From NCBI RefSeq assembly GCF_022829385.1, contig NZ_JAKSXX010000045.1:1-64000 (forward strand): DNA of 64,000 bases. The letters are read 5' to 3'. Every line of letters starts with the position of its first letter. Position 1 is the first letter of the stretch. A program made the position numbers and the translations under genes. Below, piece by piece: positions 43,507 through 51,947 of the stretch. This DNA comes from Methylobacterium sp. J-070. GTDB lineage: Bacteria; Pseudomonadota; Alphaproteobacteria; Rhizobiales; Beijerinckiaceae. A model generated the notes under the pieces. The model saw nothing but the letters and a program-made list of their open reading frames with translations. It was not told the DNA's origin and did not search any database.

Positions 43507-44139
43507 ATGGCTACTCACGCCCATAGCACACGCACGCCCTTATTACGCCCAGTTGGCAGCCCGCAGCCCTTATTAGGCACAGGGCTCGGCCGGCAGCCGG
43601 GCCCCGTCACCATGGCCCTTCGCGCGATGCGTGCGGCCGAGCCGCTGCCGCCCGCCGATGCCGCGATCGAGGCCATCCGCGAGGGGCTGATCCGCTACTT
43701 CGTCGAGGAGGACGGCCCCGACCGCCAGCGCGTCCGCGAGCTGCGCCGCCGGATCGCGGACCGGATCGAGGCGGACCTGGCCTTATTAGATGCGCTCGAC
43801 CCGGATCCCGAGGCCGAACCGAGCTTAGGGGCCACCGAAGTCCTGGCCTTGTGCGAGCCGGGCGCCGCCTTGGCAAAGGCACGCCAGCGCTACGACTGGG
43901 ACGACCAGACCTATTGGGGCCGCAGCAGCTGCACGGACGGCGAACGGGACGCTGGCGAGGAGCCCGAGGAGGAGAACGAGCACGGCGGCGACATTCAGGA
44001 CGAGCCGCACGATCCGCAGCCGGACGATATCACCCGGAGGATGCACGGCTATGATCCGCAGGTTGCCTCACGCGCCCACAAGGCTCTCCGTGACGCCGAG
44101 GCGATGCGCGCTCGCAAGGATCAGGAGGCGCGCGCATGA
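43507..44139 (+). CDS. hypothetical acidic protein
   Basis: 210 residues from ATG at 43507, preceded by GAGG six bases upstream; an ATG at 43429 would add 26 residues. An N-terminal Pro/Gly region with two near-repeats (LLRPVGSPQPLLGTG), a helical middle (AIREGLIRYFVEEDGPDRQRVRELRRRIADRIEADLALL) and a very acidic stretch near 165-190. Three CCTTATTA-type segments (43549, 43570, 43780) use AT-rich codons. Not recognised. It overlaps the next gene by four bases. Confidence 0.65.
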   Translation: MATHAHSTRTPLLRPVGSPQPLLGTGLGRQPGPVTMALRAMRAAEPLPPADAAIEAIREGLIRYFVEEDGPDRQRVRELRRRIADRIEADLALLDALDPDPEAEPSLGATEVLALCEPGAALAKARQRYDWDDQTYWGRSSCTDGERDAGEEPEEENEHGGDIQDEPHDPQPDDITRRMHGYDPQVASRAHKALRDAEAMRARKDQEARA

Positions 44140-44351
44140 AGCCGGATCCCGTCTACTCCATCATCAGCGACATGGAGACCGACATCGCTGACGTCGGACG
44201 CTGGGGCGAGTTGCTGTACCAGCTCGCCGCGTCTCCGAATTCGCTCGATGCCGGCACGCTTCACGTCATCGCGGCACCGATCCACGCATTGGGTCAGCGC
44301 CTAGAAGCGCGTTGGAGCGAGGCGTTTCGAGCCGCGGGAGGTCAGCCATGA
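44136..44351 (+). CDS. hypothetical small protein
   Basis: 71 residues, helical (YSIISDMETDIADVGRWGELLYQLA, HVIAAPIHALGQRLEARWSEAFR). ATGA overlap with both neighbours, so it is part of a coupled four-gene set at the right end of the element. No family recognised, but similar small proteins occur in Rhizobiales prophages. Confidence 0.68.
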   Translation: MKPDPVYSIISDMETDIADVGRWGELLYQLAASPNSLDAGTLHVIAAPIHALGQRLEARWSEAFRAAGGQP

Positions 44352-44809
44352 CGGCCTCTACCCGCCGCGCCGCCCTAGGCGCCATCCTCGCCGCCCCGCT
44401 GGCATCCGTGCCGGCGGTCGCTGCTTTGTCCCACCTGCCGGGCCAAGAGTCCCGATTCATCGCAATCGGTCCGCAGCTCGTTCAACTGTTGGACGAATAC
44501 GATCGCCTCTGGGCGCCCGTGCGCTCCTACTACGAGGCCTGGGAGCGAGCGGCAGAGCGGTTTCCGATTCCCCGGTGGCAACTAGCGGAAAAGCTTCCGG
44601 AGTGGGGCGCGTACCTCGCCGCGCGAGAGCCAGCAGATGCCGTCAACGACAGGCTCGTGTCTCTGTACGAGCCGTTCGAGGACGAGCCCATGACGACGCT
44701 CCCCGCTATCCTCCTGCGGCTGCGCTACGCCCTGACGTTCGACGCATTCGCCGAGGACGCCATGGACGAACTGCGCGAGCATTGGCGGAGGCACCCGCTA
44801 TGCGCCTGA
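44348..44809 (+). CDS. hypothetical protein with twin-arginine-like leader
   Basis: 153 residues from ATG at 44348. N-terminus MTASTRRAALGAILAAPLASVPAVAA looks like a Tat or Sec signal peptide with a twin Arg. The rest is helical and soluble (LVQLLDEYDRLWAPVRSYYEAWERAAERF). Proteins of this shape are frequent in alphaproteobacterial prophages but have no known role. It overlaps the next gene by ten bases. Confidence 0.7.
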   Translation: MTASTRRAALGAILAAPLASVPAVAALSHLPGQESRFIAIGPQLVQLLDEYDRLWAPVRSYYEAWERAAERFPIPRWQLAEKLPEWGAYLAAREPADAVNDRLVSLYEPFEDEPMTTLPAILLRLRYALTFDAFAEDAMDELREHWRRHPLCA

Positions 44810-44985
44810 TCTACTCCTGGCTGGCCTTCGCCAACCTGCGCCTCGCCCTGGCCGAGTACGGCCGGGCCGAGATGCTGGACCGGCTCGCCGATGAGGCGAT
44901 CGTCCGAGCCCGCGCCCGGGTCGTGGTGGCCGACAGCTTCGGCCAGCGCGCCGGCTTTCGGGAGCGGCTGCTGCCGATGCGGTGA
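44800..44985 (+). CDS. hypothetical small protein
   Basis: 61 residues from ATG at 44800 in a GGCGGAGGC ribosome-binding context, overlapping the previous gene. Helical (IYSWLAFANLRLALAEYGRAEMLDRLADEAIVRARARVVV). Longer in-frame extensions overlap the previous gene too far. The terminator at 44997 follows directly, so it ends the operon. Confidence 0.6.
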   Translation: MRLIYSWLAFANLRLALAEYGRAEMLDRLADEAIVRARARVVVADSFGQRAGFRERLLPMR

Positions 44986-44996
44986 TTCCCGTTACG

Positions 44997-45026
44997 GCCA
45001 CCCGCGCATTTTGTGCGGGTGGCTCT
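44997..45026 (+). terminator. Rho-independent-like terminator at right end of element
   Basis: GCCACCCGC, a nine-base loop with TTTT, and GCGGGTGGC form a perfect nine-pair stem (44997-45005 with 45015-45023) followed by TCTT. It lies 11 bases after the last gene of the element. Confidence 0.65.
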
Positions 45027-45150
45027 TCGCTGTCCTTCGCCTCCTTTCGTCCGCAGCCGTCGCATCCACATGGGTCTTCATGTGGGTAGGCCGAACTGTT
45101 CAAGAGCTAAGTATGAGCGATCATTACTCAAAAGCGGCTTCCTCGGCGGA

Positions 45151-45165
45151 CATCCGCTTCCGCCA
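45151..45165 (+). repeat. attR core (15-bp direct repeat)
   Basis: CATCCGCTTCCGCCA, identical to the tRNA-Sec 3' end at 29215-29229. There is no tRNA body around it, as expected for the displaced end of an integration site. Bases on both sides differ from the left copy, so identity is exactly 15 bases. Confidence 0.85.
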
Positions 45166-45864
45166 AGCCGCCCTCCGTCCCCGACGCGCAAGGGATCCCG
45201 GTCTCCGCCGCCCCGGGTCGGCGCGGGAATCGACCGCGCGCCTCCCGCAAGCGGCGGCCCTCTTCAGCATTCGGAAGCGTCGATTGCCTGAATGATCTGG
45301 TAGGATTGTTCGAATATTATCGAATTCTATTCGGATATATTCCACCGCTCATCGAAGGGACGCGGATAGAGCGAATCGAGGCGGATGACGGCGCAAGCTG
45401 CGCCGCCGATCGGGCCGGCCGCCGGAGACCCGCGCCGTGATCGACGCGGTGCGTCGAGGTCGCGCAGATCTCCCGTGCCCCGTCGCAACAACGTCACCCG
45501 TCGCGCCGCCCGTCGGCCTCGCGATCCTGGAGGACAGGCGCGGCGGGACGATTCCGGAGGCGTAAAACAGGTTCGCGAGGACCGATCAAAGCATCCGATC
45601 GCCGCGTCGGGCAGCGAATACGTAAGCCAATTTTCGAAGTTGCACTTGGCGATATTCGCTCAGGTCGATTGGCGGATGTCATCGCGCGAATCCTTAACGT
45701 TTCGGCAATCCGTTGCCGCAATGCCACGCTTGGCTTTCAAAGCGCAGACCCGGTGCGGACGAGGTTTGTCAGCGCAGCAAAGCTAAGCAATATACGGCCG
45801 CTGATTGAAGTGATGGCGCCTTGGAATGTGCCGCGATCAGCTGTCTTCCTGGGGCGAGCTACTG
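45166..45864. other. Intergenic region between attR and the outer-membrane protein gene
   Basis: About 700 bases. An AT-rich patch at 45300-45345 contains TTCGAATATTATCGAATTCT and similar TCGAAT/TTCGGAT words in short succession, which could be a regulatory site or part of an old mobile end. Open frames here (for example 45385-45786) have no family, poor codon use and no ribosome binding site. Nothing else supported. Confidence 0.4.
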
Positions 45865-47865
45865 ATGAACAAGAGCGAGATCCGACCGGCGCCAGCACGG
45901 TCCGTGACACCCGCCCGCCGGTTGCGCTGGCTGTGCTGCGGCACCGCGATGGTGTCGGTGATGGCCGCCTCGGCGGCGCACGCCCAATGCGCGTCGCCCA
46001 CCGCGTCCGGTGTCAGCCTCCTCGGAGGCGTCAACCCGACCCTGCCGATCTCGTCCGTGGGTTCGAGCGTCCAGTCGCTCGTCGGCGTCCTGACGACCCA
46101 GAACACCGCCTCGCTGACCCAGACCTCGGGCTTCATCGGCGCGCCGGCCAACCCGGCGGAGAACCTCAACGGCGGCGGCGTCTGGGTGCGCGGCCTCGGC
46201 GGCACCTTCGACACGCGCATCCCCGGAGCCTATTCGGCCAGTCCCAGCGTGTTCGGCGCGTCCGCCGCCGGCGCGTGCAACGTGCGCACCTTCCAGGACT
46301 TCTCGGGCTTTCAGACGGGCGCCGACGTCGCGCGCCTCAACGTCGACGGCTTCAACATCCACGGCGGTGTCACGGCGGGCTACACCGAGTCCACCGTCCG
46401 CTCGTCGGGCTTCCGGGCGGACTTCCAGACCCCCTTCGTGGGCCTCTACGGCGCGGTCACCAAGGGCAATTTCTTCGCGGACGGCCAGGTCCGCTGGGAC
46501 TTCTTCCAGGGCCTGCTCAACGATCCGAGCAACACCCTGTACAATCAGCGCCTGGACGCGCGGAGCCTGAGCCTGACCGGAAACATCGGCTATCAGGTCC
46601 CGCTCAGCGACGGCTGGTTCGTGGAGCCGTCCGCGGGGGCCGTGTACTCGGAGGTCAAGGTCGATGCGCTGCAGACCGGCGGCACCCTGTTCATCGCCAG
46701 AAATCCGGGCCTCTCCTTCCCGACGAGCGTCAAGATCCAGGATTTCGACAGCATTCTCGCCCGCGGCAGCCTCCGGTTCGGCAAGAACATCGTCATGGAC
46801 GGGGTCGTGCTGCAGCCGTTCGTGACGGCGAGCGTGATCAACGAGTTCGGCGCCCCGGTCCGCACCGACATCGCGACCGGCCTCGGCGCCGTCGGGAACG
46901 CCATCGGCCTGCCCGGCCTCGGCATCCTGGACTCGTCCGCACGGCTGAGGACCGGCCGCATCGGCACGTACGGCCAGTTCTCGGGGGGCATCGCCGGCCA
47001 GATCCTCAACACGGGCTGGCTCGGCTACGTCCGCGGCGATTACCGCACCGGCGACCGCGTCGACGGCTGGGGCGTGAGCGGCGGTCTCCGCTACCAGTTC
47101 ACGCCGGAGACCGCCGCGCGCGCGCTGATCACCAAGGGCGACGCGCCGCCCCTCGTCCCGGTGCTGGACGGTCCCGTGAACTGGACGGGGTTCAGCATCG
47201 GGGGCTCGGTGGGCGGTCTCTGGAGCCAGACCCAGCAGAACGTCTCGACGTTCTTCATCGACGTGTTCGAACGCGCGGACCCGCATGTCGCGGGGGTGTA
47301 TGCCGGCGGCCAGGTCGGGGCCGATTACCAGTTCGGCAGCATCGTCGTCGGCGTGGCCGGCGATGCCGGCTTCACGAACGCGGTGGGCGGGCGCGGCTGC
47401 TCGGCCGCCAGCGGCTACGGATTCAACTGCCAGTCGCGGATCGACGACCTCTACATGGCCACGGGCCGCGTCGGCTACGCCTTCGACCGGACGCTCGTCT
47501 ACGCCAAGGGCGGCGCCGTCTTCGCCGACACGGCCGAGCGTCAGCAGAACAACTTCGCGAGCCAGCCCCTGATCCTCGGCATACCGCCGCTGCCGAATTC
47601 CAACGTGACGGCGTCCGAGACCGGCTGGACGGTGGGCGCGGGCTTCGAGTACGCGATCACCCGGAACTGGAGCGCCAAGGCCGAGTACCTGCATTACGAG
47701 CTCGACCGCAAGCGGTACGCCAATTTCGGCACCCTGGCCAACCAGGCGTTCGTGACGACGCAGAACATCGGCGACATCGTCCGGGTCGGCGTCAATTACC
47801 GCTTCGTCTTCGAGCCGACCCCCGTGGTCGCGGCGGTCTCTCAGCCGCTGATCACGAAGTACTGA
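45865..47865 (+). CDS. outer-membrane protein with two beta-barrel domains
   Basis: 666 residues from ATG at 45865. Signal peptide to about residue 38 (ASAAHAQ). Residues 95-415 look like an autotransporter-type barrel (GGGVWVRGLGGTFD, then strands ending GGLRYQF). After a linker (ALITKGDAPPLVPVLDGPVN) the C-terminal 240 residues are an Omp25/opacity-type barrel (NWTGFSIGGSVGGLW, YGFNCQSRIDDLYMATGRVGYAFD, WSAKAEYLHYELD, VRVGVNYRF). Fusion of two barrels in one chain is uncommon. It lies just outside attR. Confidence 0.85.
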   Translation: MNKSEIRPAPARSVTPARRLRWLCCGTAMVSVMAASAAHAQCASPTASGVSLLGGVNPTLPISSVGSSVQSLVGVLTTQNTASLTQTSGFIGAPANPAENLNGGGVWVRGLGGTFDTRIPGAYSASPSVFGASAAGACNVRTFQDFSGFQTGADVARLNVDGFNIHGGVTAGYTESTVRSSGFRADFQTPFVGLYGAVTKGNFFADGQVRWDFFQGLLNDPSNTLYNQRLDARSLSLTGNIGYQVPLSDGWFVEPSAGAVYSEVKVDALQTGGTLFIARNPGLSFPTSVKIQDFDSILARGSLRFGKNIVMDGVVLQPFVTASVINEFGAPVRTDIATGLGAVGNAIGLPGLGILDSSARLRTGRIGTYGQFSGGIAGQILNTGWLGYVRGDYRTGDRVDGWGVSGGLRYQFTPETAARALITKGDAPPLVPVLDGPVNWTGFSIGGSVGGLWSQTQQNVSTFFIDVFERADPHVAGVYAGGQVGADYQFGSIVVGVAGDAGFTNAVGGRGCSAASGYGFNCQSRIDDLYMATGRVGYAFDRTLVYAKGGAVFADTAERQQNNFASQPLILGIPPLPNSNVTASETGWTVGAGFEYAITRNWSAKAEYLHYELDRKRYANFGTLANQAFVTTQNIGDIVRVGVNYRFVFEPTPVVAAVSQPLITKY

Positions 47866-48060
47866 GGGCGGGTCTGGGCCTCGTGCGGAGCGATCCGCGC
47901 GACGCCCGCCGTCGAGGCTGCGCGCACCGCCTCAGTCCGCGCCGGAACGGGTGCGGCCGGGTCGCCGCGGGAGCCGTCGCCGGCAGGGCATCCGGTCGGT
48001 CGAACTTGGGTGGGGGTTGGGCGGGGGGAGCGGGCCCGCGCGGCGATCCGGCGGCGGGGC

Positions 48061-48261
48061 CTACTGGACCCCGAGGATCAGGACGCTCGCCCGGCCGTCG
48101 GCGGCGGTGAGCGCGGTCGGGACGCGCACGGTGCGCACACCCTGCCCGGGATCGGTCCGGTAGGCGACCGGGCCCGCCGCGCCCACGCAGCCGCCGAGCG
48201 GCACCAGCGCCAGGGCGCTCGCCGCCAGGGCAATCAGGGCCGGAAGGGTCGATCTCGGCAA
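48061..48261 (-). CDS. small putative lipoprotein
   Basis: 66 residues with a hydrophobic leader and a lipobox LGGC (ALALVPLGGCVGAAG), so the mature protein would be about 43 residues anchored by Cys24. The mature part ends with a beta-like segment (RTVRVPTALTAADGRASVLILGVQ). Not recognised. It lies alone between the outer-membrane protein gene and the lyase operon, in the minus direction. Confidence 0.6.
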   Translation of the reverse strand: MPRSTLPALIALAASALALVPLGGCVGAAGPVAYRTDPGQGVRTVRVPTALTAADGRASVLILGVQ

Positions 48262-48492
48262 TGTTCAGCCCTCTCGCGGCAATGTCGGCCGCCGTGCCAA
48301 GCTGGATTCGCACCATGGCGCAAATGCGACGATGCAGGAACACGGTTATCGAACCGTAAAATCGAGATTTCAGTCGACAGGACCCGTCCCGAAATCAGTC
48401 GTCGTCCGCTCTCGCTGCGCCGCGCGGGCGCCTGTCTGGGCCGGCGGCGGCATCCGGTGCGCCTGCGCGACCCCGCGACACGGCCGGGACCT

Positions 48493-49392
48493 CTACTCCG
48501 ACGCCGGCCGGGCGTGGATCCTGGCCGCGCGCGCCAGGATCCGCCGCGCCTGGAGCGCCACCGGCCCGTCGATCATCTGTCCGTCGACCGCGACCGCGCC
48601 GGTCCCCGCGGCGACCGCCGCCTCGAAGGTCTCGACGATGCGGCGCGCGCGCAGGATCTCCGCCTCCGCGGGCGCGAGCGCCGCGTCCGCCAGGACGACC
48701 TGGCGCGGGTGGATGCAGAGGATGCCGGTGAAGCCGAAGGCGTTCGCCGCGCGGGCCAGCGCCTGGAAGGCGGCCGCGTCGTCGATGATCCCGACCGGGC
48801 CGGGCACGCCGAAGGCCGCGAGCCCGCGCCCCCGCGCCGCGATCGCCACCGCCTGGGCGGGCATCGCCAGGGCCTCGAAGGTCGCCTGCGCGCCGATGGC
48901 CGAGGCGTAATCCTCCGGGCCGAAGCCCAGGCCGACCAGGCGGGGCGTCGCGCCCGCGATGGCGTCGAGGGCACGCAGAGCCGCCGGGTGCTCGATCACC
49001 GGGATGAGCCCGATGCCGCGTTCGGGGAGGCCGGCGGCCCGCTCGGCGGCCGCCAGGGCCCCGTCGACGAACTGGCACAGGGCGGCGTCCTCCGCCTTCG
49101 GCAGGATGACGGCGTGCACGCCGGGCAGGGACGCGGCCCGGATGTCGTCCACGAGACGATCGGGATCGTTGTTGATCCGCACCACGGTGGTGAGCCCGTG
49201 CCCGGCGAGGGTCCGCACCGATCCGGCGAGCGCGTCCCGGGCGGCATCCTTGCGGGCCGGCGCGATGGCGTCCTCCAGGTCGAGGATGACCGCGCCGGCG
49301 CCGCGGGTATGGGCACCCGCCACCATGCGGCCGGCATCGGCCGGGATGAACAGGAACGTGCCGATCTCGGTCCAGAACCCGGTCCCCGTCAC
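48493..49392 (-). CDS. HpcH/HpaI aldolase / CitE-like CoA-ester lyase
   Basis: 299 residues. TIM-barrel lyase of the CitE type: LDLEDAI near residue 38, VRIN near 70, VILPKAED near 98, and the metal-binding Glu/Asp in GFGPEDY. Such enzymes split malyl-, citramalyl- or beta-methylmalyl-CoA. GTG start overlaps the CoA-transferase stop by four bases (GTGA). With the CoA-transferase and TRAP transporter it suggests uptake, CoA activation and cleavage of a hydroxy-dicarboxylate such as citramalate or malate, but this is inference. Confidence 0.87.
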   Translation of the reverse strand: MTGTGFWTEIGTFLFIPADAGRMVAGAHTRGAGAVILDLEDAIAPARKDAARDALAGSVRTLAGHGLTTVVRINNDPDRLVDDIRAASLPGVHAVILPKAEDAALCQFVDGALAAAERAAGLPERGIGLIPVIEHPAALRALDAIAGATPRLVGLGFGPEDYASAIGAQATFEALAMPAQAVAIAARGRGLAAFGVPGPVGIIDDAAAFQALARAANAFGFTGILCIHPRQVVLADAALAPAEAEILRARRIVETFEAAVAAGTGAVAVDGQMIDGPVALQARRILARAARIHARPASE

Positions 49393-50624
49393 GTGACGTT
49401 CTCCTCGGCGAGCCGGCGCCGGGCCGCCGCGTCGTAGCCGACGCGCGCCAGGATCTCGGCGTTGTGCTGGCCGAGATCCGGCGCGGGCGTCCGGATGGCG
49501 CCCGGCGTCTCGGACAGGCGCGGCGAGACGCCGTGCATCGGCAGGGCGCCGATGTCGCGGTCCTCCATCTCGACCACGACCTCGCGCCCGATCACGTGGG
49601 GGTCGTGGACGATCTGCGCCGCGTCGTAGACCGGTCCGACGGTCACCTCGGCCGCCTCGAAGAAGCCGAGCGCCTCGGCCAGATCCATCGTGGCGATGAA
49701 GCCGCCCACCACCCGGTCGATCGCGTCGGCATGGTCCAGGCGGTCGGAATTGGTGCGGAACCGCGGATCGTCGATCATGTCGGGCCGGCCGATCGCCCGG
49801 AACAGCCGCGCGCACATGTCCTGCGTCGAGGCCGAGAGGGCGACCCAGGCGCCGTCCTTCGTGGGGTAGATGTTGCGCGGCGCCGAGATCGAGGTGCGGT
49901 TGCCGATGCGCGAGGGCGCCCGCCCGGTCACCCGGGCGATGGCGACGTCCGGGCCGAGGGTGGCGAAGAGCGGCTCGAGGAGCGAGACGTCGACCACCTG
50001 CCCCAGGCCCGTCTCGGCCGCGACCTTCAGGGCGACCATCACCGCGTAGGCGCCCTGGAGGCCCGCCACCATGTCGGCGAGCGCCATGTTGGGCATGATC
50101 GGCGGCTTGTCGGCGAAGCCCGTCTTGGCGGCGAAGCCCGACATCGCCTCGATCAGGCTGCCGAAGCCGGGCCGGTTCCGGTAGGGGCCGGTCTGGCCCC
50201 AGCCCGAGACGCGGACGTAGACGAGGCGCGGATTGACGCCGAGCAGGATCTCGGGACCGAGGCCGAGACGCTCCATCACCCCCGGGCGGAAGCTCTCGAT
50301 CAGCACGTCGGCCTGCGCGGCGAGCCGGGTCAGGACCTCCCTGCCGGCCGCCGCCTTGTAGTCGAGGGTGAGGCTCTTCTTGTTGCGCGCGTAGACCTTC
50401 CAGTAGAGGGGCTGGCCGCCGTCCTTCCAGTCCCGCAGGGTGTCGCCGCGCCCGGGCCGCTCGACCTTCACCACCTCGGCGCCGAAATCGGCGAGCATCA
50501 GGCTCAGCATGTTGCCGGCGACCAGGCGCGACAGGTCGATGACCGTGAGCGCCTGCAGCGGCGGCCGGGCGGCGGTGTCGTAGGGGCGCGGCGCGGCGGC
50601 CGGCTGCGGGTCAGGACGGGACAG
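49389..50624 (-). CDS. class III CoA-transferase (CaiB/BaiF family), unusual start
   Basis: Family III CoA-transferase: DFGAEVVKVERPGRGDTLRDW, ARNKKSLTLDYK, the catalytic aspartate in NMALADMVAGLQGAY, and a C-terminal helical segment. The family's conserved start (LTVIDLSRLVAGN) lies before the first ATG in frame (50510), in a frame with no ATG, GTG or TTG. A CTG at 50624 has GGAGA six bases upstream and is used here; the other option is a one-base shift from the ATG at 50631. The shared operon with a CitE-type lyase suggests activation of a hydroxy-dicarboxylate. Confidence 0.85.
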   Translation of the reverse strand: MSRPDPQPAAAPRPYDTAARPPLQALTVIDLSRLVAGNMLSLMLADFGAEVVKVERPGRGDTLRDWKDGGQPLYWKVYARNKKSLTLDYKAAAGREVLTRLAAQADVLIESFRPGVMERLGLGPEILLGVNPRLVYVRVSGWGQTGPYRNRPGFGSLIEAMSGFAAKTGFADKPPIMPNMALADMVAGLQGAYAVMVALKVAAETGLGQVVDVSLLEPLFATLGPDVAIARVTGRAPSRIGNRTSISAPRNIYPTKDGAWVALSASTQDMCARLFRAIGRPDMIDDPRFRTNSDRLDHADAIDRVVGGFIATMDLAEALGFFEAAEVTVGPVYDAAQIVHDPHVIGREVVVEMEDRDIGALPMHGVSPRLSETPGAIRTPAPDLGQHNAEILARVGYDAAARRRLAEENVT

Positions 50625-50663
50625 GACGCATCTCCGGTTCGGCGGGGCGCGGGCGCCCGGGGC

Positions 50664-51947
50664 TCACATCGCCCCGAGCGCCCGGGGGAGCCACAGGGAC
50701 AGGGCGGGCCAGTAGGTGACGAGGACCAGGAAGGCCAGCATCGTCAGGAGCCAGGGCATCACCGCGACGGTCAGCTCGGAGATGCCCATATGGGCGATGC
50801 CGCTCGCCACGTAGAGGTTGAGCCCCACCGGCGGGTGGCAGAGGCCGACCTCCATGTTGACCGCCATGATGATCCCGAAATGGATCGGGTCGATCCCGAG
50901 CTTGACGGCGATCGGGAACAGGATCGGCGCCATGATCAGCAGGATCGAGGACGGCTCCATCACGTTGCCGGCGATCAGCAGGATGATGTTGACCACGAGC
51001 AGGAACACCAGCGGGCTGAAGTTCATCGCGATCAGCCAGGCCGCCATCGTCTGCGGGATGTTCTCCGAGGTCATCAGGAAGGAGAACAGCACCGCGTTGG
51101 TGATGATGTAGAGCAGCATCGCGCTCATGTTGGCCGAGGCGAGCAGCACGCGCGGCACGTCCGAGAGCTTCAGGTCGCGGTAGACGAACACCGCGATCAC
51201 GAAGGCGTAGACCGCCGCCGTCGCCGCCGCCTCGGTGGGCGTGAACACGCCGGCATAGATGCCGCCGATCACCATCACGACCAGGAACAGGCCCCAGACG
51301 CTCTCCCGGAACGCCCGCAGGCGCTCGCCCCAGGAGGCCCGCGGCATGCGCGGGTAGCCGCGGCGTTTGGCGATCACGAAGGTCACCGTGCCGAGCATGA
51401 ACGACAGCACGAGGCCGGGCATCACGCCCGCCAGGAACAGGTTGCCGATCGAGGAATTCGTCGACACCCCGTAGAGCACCAGGATGATCGAGGGCGGGAC
51501 CAGGATGCCGAGCGCCCCCGAGGTGGTGATGATCCCGGCGCCGAAGCGCTTCGGGTAGCCCTCGGCCACCATGGCGGGCAGGATGATCGAGCCGATGGCC
51601 ACGACGGTCGCCACGCTCGATCCCGACACGGCCGCGAACAGCGCGCAGGCGACGACGCCCGCAAGCCCCAGGCCGCCGGGCCAGTGGCCGACCAGCGAGG
51701 TGGTGAAGGCGATCATCCGCCGCGCGACGCCGCCCTGGGCCAGGAAGTTGCCGGCGAGGATGAAGAACGGGATCGCCATGATCGAGAAGTTCTCGATCCC
51801 GGTGAACAGCTTCAGCGCCACGCTCTCGATCGGCACCTGGGTCAGGGTGAACAGGAAGGTCAGCACCGTCAGGCCCAGCGCGATCGAGATCGGCATGCCG
51901 GTGAGCATGAGGGCGATGAGGAGCCCGAAGATGATCAGGCCGCTCAT
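50664..51947 (-). CDS. dctM: TRAP transporter large permease subunit DctM
   Basis: 427 residues, about 12-13 transmembrane helices, the channel-forming subunit of a tripartite ATP-independent transporter. Typical segments are FFILAGNFLAQGGVARRMI, SGSSVATVVAIGSI, GILVPPSIILVLYG and LCHPPVGLNLYV. It works with the Na+ gradient. Its ATG overlaps the DctQ gene stop by four bases. Confidence 0.94.
   Translation of the reverse strand: MSGLIIFGLLIALMLTGMPISIALGLTVLTFLFTLTQVPIESVALKLFTGIENFSIMAIPFFILAGNFLAQGGVARRMIAFTTSLVGHWPGGLGLAGVVACALFAAVSGSSVATVVAIGSIILPAMVAEGYPKRFGAGIITTSGALGILVPPSIILVLYGVSTNSSIGNLFLAGVMPGLVLSFMLGTVTFVIAKRRGYPRMPRASWGERLRAFRESVWGLFLVVMVIGGIYAGVFTPTEAAATAAVYAFVIAVFVYRDLKLSDVPRVLLASANMSAMLLYIITNAVLFSFLMTSENIPQTMAAWLIAMNFSPLVFLLVVNIILLIAGNVMEPSSILLIMAPILFPIAVKLGIDPIHFGIIMAVNMEVGLCHPPVGLNLYVASGIAHMGISELTVAVMPWLLTMLAFLVLVTYWPALSLWLPRALGAM

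Larger units (their letters stand above)
29215..45165 (+). mobile_element. selC-integrated phage-satellite-like element, about 16 kb
   Basis: Bounded by the 15-base direct repeat CATCCGCTTCCGCCA, which is the 3' end of tRNA-Sec at the left and a bare copy at the right. Order: integrase, Xis-like regulator, small genes, RuvC-like nuclease, RepA-type ATPase, iteron-like repeats, prohead-type protein, terminase small and large, tape-measure-like protein, a minus-strand seven-gene operon, then four small genes and a terminator. No portal, capsid, tail tube, baseplate or lysin is recognised. Base composition is less GC-rich than the flanks, most clearly in 41900-43200. Confidence 0.85.

Noticed and set aside
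45385-45786. 133-codon open frame in the gap right of attR
   Set aside because: Arginine-rich shadow-like composition, no ribosome binding site, no recognised family.
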